A stretch of DNA of 64,000 nucleotides, from the NCBI GenBank assembly GCA_022749755.1, contig CM040444.1:17963274-18027273 (forward strand). Direction: 5' to 3'. Shown here in pieces: positions 61,690-64,000 of the stretch. The position numbers and the translations under genes are program-made. Positions within the stretch are counted from its first letter, which is position 1; the number at the start of each line of letters is the position of its first letter. A model generated the notes under the pieces. The model was not told where the DNA came from. It ran no database searches and saw only the letters and a program-made list of their open reading frames with translations. Source of the DNA: Azadirachta indica. Taxonomy: Eukaryota > Streptophyta > Magnoliopsida > Sapindales > Meliaceae.

Positions 61690-64000
61690 CTAAAGGTATT
61701 ATCAGCCATATTGATGATGATTTCAGTGTTATCGAAGAAATTTTGAGCCGAATAGAGACATTTTCTGGCACAACAGCAATTCTTTCGTCGTTAAGGGCAA
61801 AAAATTCGTCGTTATGAAGAATTCTTTCGTCGTGAGGAAGAAATCTTCTGTCATATTGAATAAATTTTCAGTAAGTTGTATTAAGGGTGTTATTAGCGAT
61901 GCTGATGATGTTTTCAGTTCTATCGAACAGATTTTGAGTCGAATAGAGACATTTTCAGGCACAATAGCAATTCTTTCGTCGTTAAGAACAAAAGTTTTCG
62001 TCGTTATGAAGAATTCTTTTGCCGTGAGGAAGAAATCTTCTGTCATATTGAATAAATTTTCACTAAGACGTATTAAAGGTATTATCAGCCATGCTGATGA
62101 TGGTTTCAGCTCTATCGAAGAGATTTTGAGTCGAATAGAGACATTTTCAGGCACAATAGCAATTCTTTCGTCGTTAAGAGCAAAAGTTTCGTCGTTATGA
62201 AGAATTCTTTCGTCGTGAGGAGGAAATCTTCTGTCATATTGAATAAATTTTCACTGAGACGTATAAAAGGTATTACCAGCCATATTGATGATGATTTCAG
62301 CGCTATCGAAGAGATTTTGAGTAGAATAGAGACATTTTCAGGCACAATAGCAATTCTTCCGTCGTTAAGAGCAAAAGTTTCGTCGTTATGAAGAATTCTT
62401 TCGTCGTGAGGAAGAAATCTTCTGTCATATTGAATAAATTTTCAGTAAGCCGTATTAAAGGTGTTATCAGCCATGCTGATGATGTTTTCAGCTCTATCGA
62501 AGAGATTTTGAGTCGAATAGAGACATTTTCAGGCACAATAGCAATTCTTCCGTCGTTAAGAGCAAAAGTTTCGTCGTTATGAAGAATTCTTTCGTCGTGA
62601 GGAAAAAATCTTCTGTGATACTGAATAAATTTTCACTGAGACATATTAAATGTATTATCAGCCATATTGATGATGATTTCAGTGTTATCGAAGAAATTTT
62701 GAGCCGAATAGAGACATTTTCAGGCACAACAGCAATTCTTTCGTCGTTAAGAGCAAAAGTTTCGTCGTTATGAAGAATTCTTTCGTCGTGAGGAAGAAAT
62801 CTTCTGTCATATTGAATAAATTTTCACTCAGACGTATTAAAGGTATTATCAGCCATATTGATGATGATTTCAGCGCTATCGAAGAGATTTTGAGTCGAAT
62901 AGAGACATTTTCAGGCACAATAGCAATTCTTTCGTCGTTAAGAGCAAAAGTTTCGTCGTTATGCAGAATTCATTCGTCGTGAGGAGAAGAAATCTTCTGT
63001 CATATTGAATAAATTTTCACTCAGTAACGTATTAAGGTGTTATTATCAGCCATATTGATGATGATTTCAGCTCTATCGAAGAGATTTTGAGTCGAATAGA
63101 GACATTTTCAGGCACAATAGCAATTCTTTCGTCGTTAAGAACAAAAGTTTCGTCGTTATGAAGAATTCTTTCGTCGTGAGGAAGAAATCTTCTGTCAGAT
63201 TGAATAAATTTTCACTCAAGCCGTATTAAAGGTATTATCAGCCATGCTGATGATGATTTCAGCGCTATCGAAGAGATTTTGAGTAGAATAGAGACATTTT
63301 CAGGCACAATAGCAATTCTTTCGTCGTTAAGAACAAAAGTTTCGTCGTTATGAAGAATTCTTTCGTCGTGAGGAAGAAATCTTCTGTCAGATTGAATAAA
63401 TTTTCACTCAGACGTATTAAAGGTATTATCAGCCATATTGATGATGATTTCAGCGCTATCGAAGAGATTTTGAGTAGAATAGAGACATTTTCAGGCACAA
63501 TAGCAATTCTTCCGTCGTTAAGAGCAAAAGTTTCGTCGTTATGAAGAATTCTTTCGTCGTGAGGAAGAAATCTTCTGTCATATTGAATAAATTTTCACTA
63601 AGACGTATTAAAGGTGTTATCAGCCATATTGATGATGATTTCAGCGCTATCGAAGAGATTTTGAGTCGAATAGAGACATTTTCAGGCACAATAGCAATTC
63701 TTCCGTCGTTAAGAGCAAAAGTTTCGTCGTTATGAAGAATTCTTTCGTCGTGAGGAAGAAATCTTCTATCAGATTGAATAAATTTTCACTCAGACGTATT
63801 AAATATATTACCAGCCATATTGATGATGATTTCAGCGCTATCGAAGAGATTTTCAGTCGAATAGAGACATTTTCAGGCACAATAGCAATTCTTTCATCGT
63901 TAAGAACAAAAGTTTCGTCGTTATTAAGAATTCTTTCGTCGTGAGGATGAAATCTTCTGTCATATTGAAAAAATTTTCACTGAAACGTATTAAAGGTATT
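61690..64000 (+). repeat. Homogeneous satellite subfamily (about 12 monomers, period ~191 bp)
   Basis: ATGAAGAATTCTTTCGTCG recurs with 191-bp spacing at 62197, 62388, 62579 and 62770, and again at 63350, 63541 and 63732. Nearly every unit has a GAATTC and a GGCACAATAGCAATTCTT block in place of the GGCGTAAGAATAATTCTT of the left part. One unit near 62,961-63,159 is a few bases longer, with a duplicated GAGGAGAAG and a TTATTATC expansion. Confidence 0.9.

Larger units (their letters stand above)
44797..64000 (+). repeat. Satellite array, ~191-bp monomer, running off the window
   Basis: About 100 head-to-tail monomers (19.2 kb divided by about 191 bp; an estimate) fill the window to its right edge. 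Each monomer carries nine degenerate motifs of 20-23 bp of the form TTCxGTCGTxATGAAGAAxT. In order, these end in GAAGAAATC, GAAGAATTG, GGAAGAAATC, GAATAAATT, TTGAAGAC, GTGATGTA, TGAAGAGA, GTAGAGAGA and GTAAGAATAA. Monomers on the left differ from one another by many substitutions; those at the far right are much more alike. Both strands show many open frames of 60-100 codons. Because the unit is not a multiple of three, these frames restart in almost every monomer, so they are a by-product of the repeat and not genes. The unit length is within the usual range of plant satellites. Confidence 0.95.

Noticed and set aside
44797..64000. Dozens of 60-140 codon open frames on both strands
   Set aside because: They recur once per ~191-bp monomer and end where the next monomer shifts frame. 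They overlap on opposite strands and match no protein family, so they are shadows of the satellite.
44797..64000. CRISPR-like array of ~21-bp repeats
   Set aside because: The motifs are contiguous and degenerate with no unique spacers, and the genome is eukaryotic.
44797..64000. Heat-shock elements from the many GAA and TTC words
   Set aside because: The inverted GAA/TTC words are usually spaced by three bases or none, not the two bases a heat-shock element needs, and they follow from the repeat motif itself.

Overview
This window is plant nuclear DNA, almost certainly from a eudicot. The genes are split by many short exons with AT-rich GT-AG introns. The proteins are plant-specific or plant-type: phototropin 2, tetraketide alpha-pyrone reductase 1, an RPD3-type histone deacetylase of the HDA19 class, a DYW-class PPR protein and a thylakoid-type CLC-e channel. 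I cannot name the species.

Layout, left to right. AP-1 sigma adaptin lies on + at 904-3501. A 22-exon PHOT2 gene lies on - at 4448-16957, with a TRIM-like miniature LTR element in one intron. After a quiet spacer comes TKPR1 on - at 19352-20939, with one apparent GC-AG intron. From about 21 to 27.5 kb the DNA is very AT-rich and gene-free, and holds two overlapping long palindromes centred near 22,938 and 24,095. HDA19 lies on + at 28051-32497. Next to it is a decayed copy of part of the CLC-e gene (about 32,805-33,207). An intronless DYW PPR gene lies on - at 34067-36625 and the intact CLC-e gene on - at 37621-41971. From 42 to 44.8 kb there are degenerate repeats.

The last 19.2 kb (about 44,797 to the window end) is one tandem satellite array. 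Its monomer is about 191 bp and is itself built from nine degenerate ~21-bp motifs. The gene-proximal side is divergent and shows higher-order repeats (a seven-monomer block seen three times). The last 2.3 kb is a much more uniform subfamily, joined at a sharp breakpoint near 61,690. One short segment is inverted. The array runs off the right edge, so its core is probably outside the window.

The genes are unrelated housekeeping, signalling and developmental genes, not an operon or a biosynthetic cluster. All six reconstruct to full-length frames: the exon sums are 486, 2922, 966, 1500, 2559 and 2208 nt, all divisible by three. The most unusual content is the satellite, followed by the palindrome cluster and the CLC-e fragment. 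Exon boundaries were set by hand from splice signals, reading frame and my knowledge of the families; no alignment or search was run.
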